A stretch of 64,000 nt of DNA from Thalassobaculum litoreum DSM 18839 (lineage in GTDB: Bacteria; Pseudomonadota; Alphaproteobacteria; Thalassobaculales; Thalassobaculaceae). The position numbers and the translations under genes were made by a program. The DNA lies in the NCBI RefSeq assembly GCF_900102465.1, contig NZ_FNBW01000003.1, forward strand, positions 1 to 64,000, in the 5' to 3' direction. The notes under the pieces were generated by a model. The model was not told the origin of the DNA and made no database searches. It worked only from the letters and a program-made list of their open reading frames with translations. Positions 26,512 through 35,961 of the stretch are shown here, in pieces. The first letter of the stretch is position 1, and the number at the start of each line of letters is the position of its first letter.

Positions 26512-27401
26512 ATCTTAAAGCAGTTGTCTCGATGCCACTCCAGGAACCGGGGGTGAGGCCGATCCCTGTGTAGGATCGGCCCCATGGCCTGCCCGCTGGG
26601 ATTGACGAAGGCGCGGACCGCCTCCGGGTCGTTCGCCTGTCGTGAGATCAATATCTTCAGGTCGTCTGACAGGCTGATCAGCTCGCGGTCGAACATCCAG
26701 TGCGCGGTGCCCGACAGGGCGATCCCATTATTCACGCAATCCGGACCACTGGCTTCGACCGGCCGGATATGGGCCGCGTCCACTTCCGCCCGTCCGCCAC
26801 CGTTGATGAGCTTCAGGCCGCTGATCGCGCATCTCTCGTCATAGGCATTCAGAACCACACGACGGAATGCCCGGTCACGGACCGGCCTGGAAGTCAGGGA
26901 GCGCACGCGGTTTCTGTCGGTTTCGAACTCGAAGGGAGCTTGCTCATCCTCCAGGCCGACGTTGGTTTCAGGAGCATCCGTGCGAGGCAGCAACGTCGCG
27001 TCCTCTTCTAGGCCCAAGTCCACGATGCGCCTAAAGTCTTCGGCGCTTAGCGGCCGGACGGCTGCCTGCGCGCGGCCAGAAAGGCGGCCTTGCTCATTCA
27101 GCAGGCCACGTTCGACCGGAGCGCTGTTGATGTTGAACGGAACTGGGGTTGGGAAGTCGATGTAGTCGGCCATCAACGCCAAGTACATCTGCGGCGCGGT
27201 CGGATCGGGTATGATTTTCTCGACGCGCGCGACAGCAAAATAGCCCCGTGATCCTCGGACTTTGCGGGGCTCGAGATAGACGATCCAGTCGTTAACGCAT
27301 TGTGCGGCGCGGTCGAGGTATTGGCTGGGGAACTGGTATCGCTCGGCAGGGCTGTCATCGTAGATGGAATCTGCTCTGTGCATGAAGATGCCGTAGCCCA
27401 T
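26508..27401 (-). CDS. HNH endonuclease, possible type IV (EVE/PUA-like plus HNH)
   Basis: 297 residues. The C-terminal part is an HNH_2 nuclease: His211 (D-A-A-H-I-R-P-V), Asn225 (C-V-N-N-G-I-A-L-S) and His234 (A-H-W-M-F-D) form the H-N-H triad. The N-terminal ~100 residues ([23 protein letters not shown]) look like a small beta-barrel of EVE/PUA type. EVE-HNH enzymes such as VcaM4I cut modified-cytosine DNA. The EVE assignment is by pattern only; the nuclease call is firm. It stands alone, with no methylase nearby. Confidence 0.75.
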   Translation of the reverse strand: MGYGIFMHRADSIYDDSPAERYQFPSQYLDRAAQCVNDWIVYLEPRKVRGSRGYFAVARVEKIIPDPTAPQMYLALMADYIDFPTPVPFNINSAPVERGLLNEQGRLSGRAQAAVRPLSAEDFRRIVDLGLEEDATLLPRTDAPETNVGLEDEQAPFEFETDRNRVRSLTSRPVRDRAFRRVVLNAYDERCAISGLKLINGGGRAEVDAAHIRPVEASGPDCVNNGIALSGTAHWMFDRELISLSDDLKILISRQANDPEAVRAFVNPSGQAMGPILHRDRPHPRFLEWHRDNCFKI

Positions 27402-27474
27402 GCGCGCTCCACGAAGTAGGCGATTGATCTTCTAACAACCGGCAAACAATAAGCCGGATCGCGAGCGTTGCACG

Positions 27475-28134
27475 TCACGCATGATCCGACTGTGTATCGT
27501 CCAGGATGACGGTATCCATGGGAACGTCCCACGGCATGGGAAAAATCGTGGGCATGCGGGAGAAGGCGTATCCGATGCCGACGATCTGCGGCCTCGGCTC
27601 GATCCGCACCAGCGTGCGGTCGTAATAGCCCCCGCCGTTGCCGAGCCGGTAGCTCTCCGCATCGACGCCGACGAGCGGCACGACGACGATCTCGGGCCTC
27701 GCGGCGTCGGTACCGTCGGGCACGGGGATGTCCCAGAGGCCCCGGACCATGCGGCATTCCGGCTCCCACCGGCGGAAGGTCAGTGGCGCGTCCCGGGTCT
27801 CGACCACCGGCAGCAGGACGCTGGCGCCGGCCTCGTGGATCTCGCGCATCCAGGGCCGCAGGTCGGGCTCGCCGCGGATCGGCCAGTAGACGGCGACGGT
27901 ACGGTCGGCGATCGGGCCCAGGGTTCGGCCCAGCCCTTCGGTAATGGCCCGGCCGCAGGCCTCGCGGTCGCCGACCGCCATGGCCCGGCGCAGGGCGTAG
28001 AGGCGTTCGCGTTCGGCCTTCCGGAAGCGGGCGACGTCGCGGGCGGTCTCGCAGTCCACCAAATGGCCGTCGACCAGCCGATGGCCGAAGCAGGGATCCT
28101 CGCCACCGGGCGTCGATATCGGGTCATCAGCCAT
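27475..28134 (-). CDS. 5-formyltetrahydrofolate cyclo-ligase
   Basis: 219 residues from ATG 28134, with GAGGAG ~7 bases upstream. The ATP/substrate motif G-N-G-G-G-Y-Y-D-R-T-L and V-P-L-V-G-V-D are characteristic. The enzyme converts 5-formyl-THF with ATP to 5,10-methenyl-THF. The ~30-residue N-terminal stretch before the catalytic domain is longer than in E. coli YgfA. It follows the large kinase gene by 34 bases, but no functional link is apparent. Confidence 0.88.
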   Translation of the reverse strand: MADDPISTPGGEDPCFGHRLVDGHLVDCETARDVARFRKAERERLYALRRAMAVGDREACGRAITEGLGRTLGPIADRTVAVYWPIRGEPDLRPWMREIHEAGASVLLPVVETRDAPLTFRRWEPECRMVRGLWDIPVPDGTDAARPEIVVVPLVGVDAESYRLGNGGGYYDRTLVRIEPRPQIVGIGYAFSRMPTIFPMPWDVPMDTVILDDTQSDHA

Positions 28135-28168
28135 GGCCGCTCTCCTCACGATCGTCCGCGCCCACCAT

Positions 28169-31100
28169 CTATTCGATCCCGTGTTCGATCGCCTCCAGCG
28201 GCAGGTCGAAGCGGCAGACCAGGCCGCTCGGCTTGAACGCGAGATCCACCGTCGCGCCGAGTTCGTATTCCACCAGATCGCGGATGACGCGGATACCGAA
28301 GCCGAATTCGCTCGGCTCGCGGACCGGCGGTCCGTCGATCTCGACCCAGTCGACGCAGATCCGGTCACCCCGGCTCTCGGTGCGCACCGAGATCAGCCCG
28401 CTCTCGGTCGACAGCGCGCCGTATTTCAGGCTGTTGGTGACCAGCTCGTGGATCGCCATGCCGAGGGTCTGTGCGGCCTGGGGATTGAGGCGGATGTCCT
28501 TGCCCTCGAACCGGACGCGGTCGACCATCTTGGCCGAGTAGGGGGCGCATTCCTCGACGATCCGCGTGCGCAGGCTGGCCCCGTCGAACTGGGCATGGCT
28601 GAGCATGGAATGGGTCCGGGCGAGCGACAGCAGCCGCTGGCGCAGGTTCGTCTTGAAGCTGGCGACATGCTCCTCCTTGTCCGCCAGGTTCACGATCGAG
28701 CCCATGACCGTGAGCATATTCTGCACCCGGTGGTCCAACTCGGCCAGAAGCGTGGCCAGCCGGGTGGCGCTCTGTTTCAGGTCGGTGATGTCATAGCTGA
28801 GGCCGATCAGGTGCGGGCCGTCCGCGCGCCCGATGAACATCTTGCCCTTGCTGACCAGCCAGCGTTCCCGGCCGGCAGTGTCGATGATCCGGAACTCGAC
28901 GTCGAAGACCTCTCCGCGCTCGACCGCCTGAGTCTGTTCCCGCAGCACGAAGTCGCGGTCCTCGGGATGGATAAAGGAATGGAACTTCTCGACGCTCGGC
29001 GGGATCGCACCCGGCTGCAGGCCGAGCATCGTGTAGAGCCGGTCGTCCCACTGGGCGAGGTCGCTGCGGGGATCCCAGTCCCAGGTGGCGATGCGGCCGG
29101 CCTCCAGTGCCAGGCGCAGTCGCTCCGAGTTCTCCAGGAGCTGCTGTTTGAAGGCGGCGTTCGTGATCACCCCATGCAGGACATTGGCGACCGCCTGGAC
29201 GAAGGCGACGTCGTCGTCGGTGAACTGCTTGATGTCGGTCGCGTGCACGCCGAGCACGCCCCAGGGGTCGGCTTCCGTCCCGATGAGCACGCTGATGCCG
29301 GACTTGACGCCGCTTCGGGTCAGCAGTTCGGGGCCCTGGAAGCGGGTTTCGTTCGGCAGATCGGTGACGACGACCGGCTGGCGGGAGAGCAGGGTGTAGC
29401 CGCCCTGGCTGGTATTGCTGTCCGGCACGCTGGAAACGTTCACCTCCACATCCCGGAAACCGCGCTGTGCCACCAGCATGAGATCGTGGTGCTCCGGGCG
29501 ATGACGCAGGACCTTGGCCATGTCGCAGCCGAGGCCGTCCACCAGGCAGCGGGCGGCGGCGTCGAACAGGAAGGACAGCGGTGCGTCGGTCAGGCCGATG
29601 CGGCCGATATTGGCGACGGCGCGCTGCTGGCGTTCGCGCGTCCCCCGCAGCTCGGTCTCCCGGTACAGCTCGCTGATGTCGCCGTAGGTGATGAGCACGC
29701 CCTCGATCCGGCTGTCGGAGGTGCGGTAGGGCAGGACCTGACGATGGAACCACCGACCGTCGATGCTGCTCACATGGGCCGAGAGGGTGGCCAGCGTCGT
29801 GACGCACCGATCCACGTCTTCGTAGAGCGTCGGGTCGTTCACCCGCACCGACAGATCGGAGATCGGTCGGCCGATATCGGACTCCAGGATGCGCAGCAGG
29901 TCGGCGGCCGAGGGGGTGAACCGACGGATCACCAGTGATTTGTCGAGAAACAGGACGGCGAGTTGCGTGCTGTTGATCAGGTTCGAGATGTCGTTGTTGA
30001 CCCGCTCCAGCTCGCCGATCTTGCTCTCGAGCTGATTGTTCACCGTGGAAAGCTCTTCGTTCAGCGACTGCAGCTCTTCGCGGGAGGTCTCCAGTTCCTC
30101 GTTGGAGGACTGAAGCTCCTCGTTCGTCGACGTCACCTCCTCGTTGGAGGCGCGGAGCTCCTCGTTGGAGGCCTCGAGCTGCTCGACCGCCGCGGTCAGT
30201 TCGTCCCGGGTGATCTGCAGGTCGAATTCGAGCCGCTGGACCGCGGTCTGTTCGTCGGGTGCGACCTCGCTTGCCGGCTCGATCGGCCGCGGCTCGCCGA
30301 TATCCTCCAGATACAGCAGGACCGCCCACTGGTCGCTCTGCAGGCGCACCGGTTCCGCGGTGATCCGAACCGTGAGCTCCCGGCCGCTGCGCCGCACCCG
30401 ATGGGCCGTCATGGTCTGCACCTCGCAGGTCTCGAAGGCCAGCTTCAGGGCCACCCGCATCCGGGTGCGCAGCCCGTCCAGGGCCATCAGCGTCACATCG
30501 CGGGTCGGCTCGCCCGGCGGAAAGTCGAGATAGTCGCGCACCGGCCCGTGGAAATAGATCGCGTCGTTGCGCTGGTTCACCAGGATGCTGGCCGGAACGA
30601 ACCGCGAGATCATCGCGTTCTTGGCCAGATCGATGGAGGAGTGTCGGTAGCTCTGCATGCGCGCGGACGCCCGGTTGTCGGAACTTCGGACACCACCTTG
30701 GACGTCCGACAGGGTATGGGGAAGGGTCACTCGCTCACTATGTTTTTCGCCGATGCACCGGTAGAGCCGCCATTCCTTCGACAGGGTCGTGTAGAACCGA
30801 GCCTGCTTTCCGACGGTCTCGGAACTCCCGAGGAACAGGTGGCCGCCCTGTTTCAGCGCGAAGTGGAACATCCGCAGGATCCGGCTCTGGACCTCGGCGT
30901 CGAGATAGATCATCACGTTGCGGCAGATAATCAGGTCGAGCTTCGAGAACGGCGGGTCGCTGATCAGGTCCTGACGGGCGAAGAGGATGAGATCGCGGAG
31001 CCGCTTGCCCAGCACGTACCGGCCGTTGTCTTCGATGAAGTGGCGCTGCAACCGCTCCGGTGTGACGTCATCGGCGATGCTGGCGGGAAAGTCGGCCTCG

Positions 31101-32215
31101 CGGGCCGTGTCGACCGCGCGCCGGTCGATATCGGTGGCGAAGATCTGGAAGCGGGGTTCCATGCCGCGGCGCTCGAACGCCTCGGCCAGAAGGATGGCGA
31201 CCGATACCGCCTCCTCGCCGGTGGAGCAGCCGGCCACCCAGACCCGGACCGGCTGGTCGTCGATGTGCCCGCCGATCATCGGTCGGATGACGGTTTTCGC
31301 CAGCAGATCCCAGGCCTCCGGATCGCGGAAGAACCGGGTGACCCCGATCAGCAGATCGCCGGCGAGACTGTGCACCTCCTCGCGGTCGTTGCGCAGCCGG
31401 ACCAGGTATTGCCGCATGGTCTGTACCTGCGCCAGCCCCATGCGCCGGCGGATGCGCCGGTTCAGGGTGGCCGGTCGATAGCTGCTGAAATCGTGATCGG
31501 TCTGGCTGCGCAGCAGGCCCAGCAACGCCTGAAAGGCCGCCGGTTCCTCCTCGCTGACCTTTCCGGTTGCTTCCGGTGCGGCGATGAACGGATGGCCGGC
31601 ATAGCGTGCCAGTAGCCCCGGCATCTCGGCGATCGGCGCGACGAAGTCGGCCACGCCGGCGCCGATGGCGCTGCGCGGCATGCCGTCATAATCGGCGGTC
31701 TCCGGATCCTGGACCAGCGTCAGACCGCCCGTCGCCTTGATCTCCCGCAGACCTGCCGTCCCGTCGGAGCCGTTGCCGGTCAGGACGATGCCGACCGCCC
31801 GCTCGTGGAGCGTCTCGGCGAGCGAGCGGAAGCAATAGTCGATCGGCATCCGGACGCCGCGCGGCGCGACCGGACGCTCGAGCATGATGGTGAGGTCGAC
31901 CACGCGCAGATAGCAGTTGGACGGAATGACGTACACCGTGCCCGGGGCGATCCGTATGTCGTCCGCCGCGCTGCGGACCGGCATCCGGCTGTGCCGGTCC
32001 AGCAGGTCCGCCATCACGCTCTCGTGGTTCGGGTCCAGATGCTGGATCAGCAGAAAGGCCATCCCGCTGCTCTCGGGCACCGCTTCCAGGAACCGGCGGA
32101 ACGCGTCCAGTCCGCCGGCCGACGCGCCGACTGCCACGATCGGGAACGGCGCGTCGGCGGCGGGACCGCCGTCGTCGTCGTGCCGGGTCGGGGGGGCGTC
32201 CTGATCGTCGGGCAT
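28169..32215 (-). CDS. CheB/CheR fusion with PAS, GAF and HWE histidine kinase domains
   Basis: 1348 residues. Order: CheB methylesterase (~25-215) with Ser32 (G-A-S-A-G-G), His59 (Q-H-L-D-P) and Asp151 (N-G-S-D-G) all retained; CheR (~235-490); a PAS-like region; a long coiled coil of N-E-E-L repeats (~690-760); PAS (~770-880); GAF (~900-1040); PAS_3 (~1050-1130); and a C-terminal HWE kinase with phospho-His in E-L-D-H-R-V-Q-N-M-L (~1145), H-E-L-V-T-N-S-L-K-Y-G-A-L and W-V-E. HWE kinases commonly feed PhyR-type regulators, and a PhyR-like gene is divergent here. It has no receiver domain. Confidence 0.9.
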   Translation of the reverse strand: MPDDQDAPPTRHDDDGGPAADAPFPIVAVGASAGGLDAFRRFLEAVPESSGMAFLLIQHLDPNHESVMADLLDRHSRMPVRSAADDIRIAPGTVYVIPSNCYLRVVDLTIMLERPVAPRGVRMPIDYCFRSLAETLHERAVGIVLTGNGSDGTAGLREIKATGGLTLVQDPETADYDGMPRSAIGAGVADFVAPIAEMPGLLARYAGHPFIAAPEATGKVSEEEPAAFQALLGLLRSQTDHDFSSYRPATLNRRIRRRMGLAQVQTMRQYLVRLRNDREEVHSLAGDLLIGVTRFFRDPEAWDLLAKTVIRPMIGGHIDDQPVRVWVAGCSTGEEAVSVAILLAEAFERRGMEPRFQIFATDIDRRAVDTAREADFPASIADDVTPERLQRHFIEDNGRYVLGKRLRDLILFARQDLISDPPFSKLDLIICRNVMIYLDAEVQSRILRMFHFALKQGGHLFLGSSETVGKQARFYTTLSKEWRLYRCIGEKHSERVTLPHTLSDVQGGVRSSDNRASARMQSYRHSSIDLAKNAMISRFVPASILVNQRNDAIYFHGPVRDYLDFPPGEPTRDVTLMALDGLRTRMRVALKLAFETCEVQTMTAHRVRRSGRELTVRITAEPVRLQSDQWAVLLYLEDIGEPRPIEPASEVAPDEQTAVQRLEFDLQITRDELTAAVEQLEASNEELRASNEEVTSTNEELQSSNEELETSREELQSLNEELSTVNNQLESKIGELERVNNDISNLINSTQLAVLFLDKSLVIRRFTPSAADLLRILESDIGRPISDLSVRVNDPTLYEDVDRCVTTLATLSAHVSSIDGRWFHRQVLPYRTSDSRIEGVLITYGDISELYRETELRGTRERQQRAVANIGRIGLTDAPLSFLFDAAARCLVDGLGCDMAKVLRHRPEHHDLMLVAQRGFRDVEVNVSSVPDSNTSQGGYTLLSRQPVVVTDLPNETRFQGPELLTRSGVKSGISVLIGTEADPWGVLGVHATDIKQFTDDDVAFVQAVANVLHGVITNAAFKQQLLENSERLRLALEAGRIATWDWDPRSDLAQWDDRLYTMLGLQPGAIPPSVEKFHSFIHPEDRDFVLREQTQAVERGEVFDVEFRIIDTAGRERWLVSKGKMFIGRADGPHLIGLSYDITDLKQSATRLATLLAELDHRVQNMLTVMGSIVNLADKEEHVASFKTNLRQRLLSLARTHSMLSHAQFDGASLRTRIVEECAPYSAKMVDRVRFEGKDIRLNPQAAQTLGMAIHELVTNSLKYGALSTESGLISVRTESRGDRICVDWVEIDGPPVREPSEFGFGIRVIRDLVEYELGATVDLAFKPSGLVCRFDLPLEAIEHGIE

Positions 32216-32343
32216 GCGGCCGACCTCGGCTCGGTGATCTTCGGACTCGGCGACGGCCTATGCTGTCGGTGGCGGCGGTTGAGTCGGTATCTTTGAGTTG
32301 TAACAGGCCGCACTTGCAGCGCACAGTCCTGCAAATCGGGATT

Positions 32344-32368
32344 GGAACCGCCGTCCAGATCGCGCGTT
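32344..32368 (+). promoter_or_regulatory. EcfG-type promoter before the PhyR-like gene
   Basis: GGAAC (32344-32348) and CGTT (32365-32368) are separated by 16 bases, an exact EcfG consensus match. The expected start is near 32375, ~30 bases before the ATG at 32406. PhyR genes are commonly autoregulated through EcfG. Confidence 0.7.
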
Positions 32369-32405
32369 AAATACCGATGGGGAACCGCTTTCAGGAATCT
32401 CGCAG

Positions 32406-33158
32406 ATGTCTAACGAGCAGGCCGAACTGAGACATCATGCCCGGGTCATGCTCTGGGACCGCGATGTCGGCGACGAGTTGTTCCGGCTCGCCGCCGATCG
32501 CGCTTTCCAGGGCACGTCGATCCCGGACAACCAGCGTATGGACGCGTTCAAGCGGTTCTACGAGGCTTGGCGCGAGGGAGTGTCGACGGTTGGCGCGCCC
32601 CTGTTCACCGACGCCGCGCTTTTCAGCGCGCTACCCGGCCCCGACAACGTACCCCGCCAGGTGCTCATGCTGGTGGATTTCGCCGGATTCCCGCTGGATC
32701 AGGCGGCCGAGATCATGGGCATAGACCGGTCGGTCGCGGAGAAGGCGCTGTCCATAGGCCGCACCCAGAACCGGCTCGATCCGGCCATGGGGTGTAAGGC
32801 TCTGATCATTGAGGACGAGTTCCTGATCGCGGAGGAGCTGAGCGCGCTGGCGAAGCAGGCGGGCATCGCGGAGGTCTATCTCGCCCGCACGGTCGAACAG
32901 GCGATCCTGCTGGCTCAGGAGCATCTGCCCGACATCATCTTCGCCGACTTTCGGTTGAAGGACGGCGAGACGGGCGTCGACGCCATCGAACCCCTGCGCG
33001 AGCTGTCCGGCGCGCCGGTCGGATTCGTGACCGCCTATCCACACTCGGTTCTGAAGCACTCGGTGATTCCGCCGGATTTCCTGATCCAGAAGCCCTTCCG
33101 GCCGGAGGCGGTGACCGCCATCATCGGGCATTGGCTGGTCGAAAAGGAAATGGACTGA
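32406..33158 (+). CDS. PhyR-like response regulator (sigma-like plus receiver domain)
   Basis: 250 residues. The N-terminal ~120 residues look like a divergent ECF-sigma mimic: region-4-like R-Q-V-L-M-L-V-D-F-A-G-F-P-L-D-Q-A-A-E-I-M-G is clear, region 2 is weak. The C-terminal receiver has E-D-E at its start, the phospho-Asp in I-F-A-D-F-R-L-K-D-G, F-V-T-A-Y-P and the Lys in Q-K-P-F. PhyR, when phosphorylated, sequesters the anti-sigma NepR and frees EcfG. Neither nepR nor ecfG is adjacent, so this may be a paralogue or the locus may be split. AGGAA precedes the ATG at ~9 bases. Confidence 0.85.
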   Translation: MSNEQAELRHHARVMLWDRDVGDELFRLAADRAFQGTSIPDNQRMDAFKRFYEAWREGVSTVGAPLFTDAALFSALPGPDNVPRQVLMLVDFAGFPLDQAAEIMGIDRSVAEKALSIGRTQNRLDPAMGCKALIIEDEFLIAEELSALAKQAGIAEVYLARTVEQAILLAQEHLPDIIFADFRLKDGETGVDAIEPLRELSGAPVGFVTAYPHSVLKHSVIPPDFLIQKPFRPEAVTAIIGHWLVEKEMD

Positions 33159-33190
33159 TCGGCACGGCGAGCGCGCCCGGCAGACAGTCG

Positions 33191-33382
33191 TTAGTTCGTG
33201 AAGTTGTCGCCGAGATCGAGGTCGCTTGCGTGTGTCAGACCGATGCGAAGCAGTTCGCGGATTGCGGCCGCCATTGAGGGTACACGGTTCTCGAACTGCC
33301 AGTCCTTCAACTGGTCGATCTCGGAGTCCGTCAGCATCACCTGCTGTCGGACGAGACGCTTCTCTCTTTGATTCTGGTTCAC
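33191..33382 (-). CDS. Small ribbon-helix-helix protein
   Basis: 63 residues from a GTG start. The core R-Q-Q-V-M-L-T-D-S-E-I-D-Q-L-K-D-W then N-R-V-P-S-M-A-A-A-I-R-E-L-L-R-I-G-L has the beta-helix-helix pattern of CopG/Arc-like DNA-binding proteins. No partner toxin is adjacent. It is convergent with the PhyR-like gene (32-base gap). It is not NepR: the NepR helices are absent. Confidence 0.7.
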   Translation of the reverse strand: MNQNQREKRLVRQQVMLTDSEIDQLKDWQFENRVPSMAAAIRELLRIGLTHASDLDLGDNFTN

Positions 33383-33683
33383 GTGTCCGTCTGACCTCTG
33401 TACGTCACCGCCCGCACCGTCGGTGAAGCTGCCACCGCAGCAAGTCTCGGGACAGGGCCGCGCTCCGTCCCTACTGAATCACTTTGATCGGCGGAAGTCG
33501 AATGGTCAATTGTCTCGCGCAGAGTAAGTGGGTGAATTCGCCGGAATGGTTGTATATATATTAAATTAATAATATTCCAATGATTGGAAAGACTTGCCGC
33601 TCGGCGGCGGTTCCGGCGGCAGCGTCTCCCGGACGACCGCCGCATACCGGTGTCTGCGGCGGTCGATGTCATTGTGACGGGGG
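33383..33683. other. AT-rich intergenic region with trailing hairpin
   Basis: 301 bases without a gene. Positions ~33552-33590 are strikingly AT-rich for this genome and probably contain the promoter of the minus-strand ribbon-helix-helix gene. GACCGCCGCA (33634-33643) and TGCGGCGGTC (33655-33664) form a 10-bp stem 20 bases after the end of the dctM-like gene, likely a 3' end structure for the TRAP operon. Confidence 0.55.
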
Positions 33684-35264
33684 CTACAGGAAGATCGTCG
33701 TGATCTCCGGCACCAGCAGGATCAGCGCCAGGATCATAAGCTGGATGCAGATGAAAGGCAGGAACCCACGGAAGATGTCGGTCAGCGAGATATGCGCCGG
33801 CGCGACGGACTTCAGATAGAACGCCGCGGGTCCGAAGGGAGGTGACAGGAAGCTGACCTGCATGTTCACGCAGAACAGGATGCCGAACCACACCTTCACC
33901 ATGGTCATGCTGTCCAGCCCGCCGGTCAGGCCGAGCTCCTCCATCGGCATCTTCAGGACGATCGGCAGGAACACCGGCATGACCAGCAGGACGATCCCGG
34001 TCCAGTCCATGAAGGCGCCGAGGAACAGGAAGATCACCATCATCACCAGCAGCACGCCCATGGTCGGCAGGTCGTAGCCGAGGATCAGGTTGGCCACATA
34101 GGTCGGCCCGCCGGCGATGGTGTAGGCGCCGGCCAGCGCGGTGGCGCCGAAGGTCACCCAGATGATGGTGCCGGTCGACTTGAACGTCCGCATGGAGGCT
34201 TCCTGCAGGAGCTGGAAGGAGAACTCCCCGCGCAGGACGATGAGGACCAGCACGGCGATCGAGCCCATGCCGGCCGCCTCGGTGATGCCGGTGATGCCGC
34301 CGTAGATCGAGCCCAGCACGACGACGACGATCAGCAGCGGGGCGACCAGGCCCTTGCCCTTTTCCCAGGCATCCATCGCCTTCTCCCGGCCGACGACCAG
34401 GAGCAGATAGCCAAGGCAGGCGACCGCGATCGCCGCGGCGATGCCGAGGGACCGGGCGTCGATCAGCGTGGTCTCCTCGTCGATCGACCCGACGGCGTAG
34501 AGCACGGCCCCGCGCAGCACCACCAGAGCGGCGGCGCCGCCGACCATCATCGACAGCAGGCTCAGGCCCATCGTGAGCTTCTCCGAGCCGGTCATGTCGT
34601 CGGGCGACGGCTCGGGCAGGGGTGCCTGCTCGGGATGCATGCGGGTGCGGATCAGAATGTAGACGATGTAGCAGCCGGCCAGGATGAAGCCCGGCAGGAA
34701 GGCCGCCTGAAACAGGGCGTGAATCGACGTCTCGGTGATCAGCCCGTAGAAGATCAGGACGATGGACGGCGGGATCATGGTGCCGAGCGAGCCCGACGCG
34801 CAGATCGTGCCGACCGCCAGGTTCTGGTCGTAGCCCAGGCGCAGCATCTGCGGCAGGGCGATCAGGCCGAGCAGCACGACCTCGCCGCCGATGATGCCCG
34901 ACATCGCCGCCATGACGATGGCCATCACCGCGGTGACCACGGCGATGCCGCCGCGGGTACGCGACAGCCAGAGGTTCAGGGTCGAGTACATGTCGCGGGC
35001 GATGCCGGAGCGTTCCAGCAGGGTCGCCATGAAGATGAACAGCGGCACCGACACCAGCACGTAGTTGGTGGTGATGCCGTAGAGCCGCTGGGCCAGGATG
35101 TTCAGCGGGCCGGTGCCGAAGGTGCCGAACAGCAGGTCGGGTCCGAACTTCAGCACCATCACGACGACGGCGAGGAAACCCGAGGCGAAGCCGAGCGGCA
35201 TGCCGATCGCCAGGAGCGCCAGCATGCCGACCAGCAGGATCAGCGAGATTGTCCCGATATCCAT
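33684..35264 (-). CDS. dctM: TRAP transporter large permease (DctM)
   Basis: 526 residues with about 12-14 hydrophobic helices; motifs G-M-P-L-G-F-A-S-G-F, S-G-S-L-G-T-M-I-P-P-S and G-G-I-T-G-I-T-E-A-A-G are DctM hallmarks. It forms the ion-coupled channel for solute captured by the DctP binding protein. It is longer than a minimal DctM (~425) because of an inserted ~90-residue segment (about residues 210-300), as in the dicarboxylate/mannitol-type TRAP subclass. It starts 12 bases after dctQ. Confidence 0.92.
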   Translation of the reverse strand: MDIGTISLILLVGMLALLAIGMPLGFASGFLAVVVMVLKFGPDLLFGTFGTGPLNILAQRLYGITTNYVLVSVPLFIFMATLLERSGIARDMYSTLNLWLSRTRGGIAVVTAVMAIVMAAMSGIIGGEVVLLGLIALPQMLRLGYDQNLAVGTICASGSLGTMIPPSIVLIFYGLITETSIHALFQAAFLPGFILAGCYIVYILIRTRMHPEQAPLPEPSPDDMTGSEKLTMGLSLLSMMVGGAAALVVLRGAVLYAVGSIDEETTLIDARSLGIAAAIAVACLGYLLLVVGREKAMDAWEKGKGLVAPLLIVVVVLGSIYGGITGITEAAGMGSIAVLVLIVLRGEFSFQLLQEASMRTFKSTGTIIWVTFGATALAGAYTIAGGPTYVANLILGYDLPTMGVLLVMMVIFLFLGAFMDWTGIVLLVMPVFLPIVLKMPMEELGLTGGLDSMTMVKVWFGILFCVNMQVSFLSPPFGPAAFYLKSVAPAHISLTDIFRGFLPFICIQLMILALILLVPEITTIFL

Positions 35265-35276
35265 GACGGCGCTTCC

Positions 35277-35843
35277 TCAGTCGGTCCGGGTGGTCGACGG
35301 ATCGTTGCCGATATTCGGCATGTCGAGGTCGTCGGCCGGATCGTGGGATTGGGGTTCCTTGTTCCAGTCGAAGATCAGGTTCGAGATCGACTGCAGCGCC
35401 AGGAACACGAGGGTGATCAGGATCAGCGGCTTGATGGTGGCCGGGATCGGCGGGTCGAAGGCTGTGCCGAAGGTCTCCCATCGCAGGAACTTGGCCTTGG
35501 CCTCGCCGAAGCCGCCCCAGACGACGGCGATCGCGAAGATGACGACGCAGATCACCGACAGGGTGTCGAACAGCTGGCGCATCCATTTCGGCGCCATGTC
35601 GTAGAGGATGAAGATGCGAATATGGCTGCGTTGCTGCAGCGCGTAGAGCCCGGCGGTCAGATAGATGCCGCCGCCGACCCACAGGGACATCTCGTTGACC
35701 CAGAGCGTGGGGGCAAGGAAGACGTACCGCATCACCACTTCGTAGAAGATGATCGCGACGATGAAGGCTGGCGCCCACATCGCGATCCGACTGAAGCCCC
35801 ACGTGAGCCAGTCCAGAGGACCGGTGCGCTCATGCTCGACCAT
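35277..35843 (-). CDS. dctQ: TRAP transporter small permease (DctQ)
   Basis: 188 residues with four hydrophobic helices (near 16-38, 50-68, 88-112, 132-152) and the W-V-N-E segment typical of DctQ. It pairs with DctM. It lies 118 bases after the first binding-protein gene, and a strong hairpin sits in that gap. Confidence 0.88.
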   Translation of the reverse strand: MVEHERTGPLDWLTWGFSRIAMWAPAFIVAIIFYEVVMRYVFLAPTLWVNEMSLWVGGGIYLTAGLYALQQRSHIRIFILYDMAPKWMRQLFDTLSVICVVIFAIAVVWGGFGEAKAKFLRWETFGTAFDPPIPATIKPLILITLVFLALQSISNLIFDWNKEPQSHDPADDLDMPNIGNDPSTTRTD

Positions 35844-35904
35844 TTCCGACTCCCTAGATCTCTCGGCGTCCCGCCGTGCCGCCCGGGAATGGTCCCGAGG
35901 GGGG

Positions 35905-35937
35905 CGACGGGCCGTCCGAAAGGGGGACGGCCCGTCG
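35905..35937 (-). terminator. Hairpin between dctP and dctQ
   Basis: CGACGGGCCGTCC (35905-35917) and GGACGGCCCGTCG (35925-35937) form a perfect 13-bp stem with a 7-base loop. It has no U-run, so it is more likely a 3'-stabilising or attenuating structure that raises dctP over the permease genes. Nearly the same arms occur at 37228-37260. Confidence 0.6.
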
Positions 35938-35961
35938 GATACTGTGCTCAGGCGGTCAGGA

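Noticed and set aside
33191-33382. NepR anti-sigma gene next to the PhyR-like regulator
   Set aside because: The peptide has ribbon-helix-helix features and none of the NepR helix residues.
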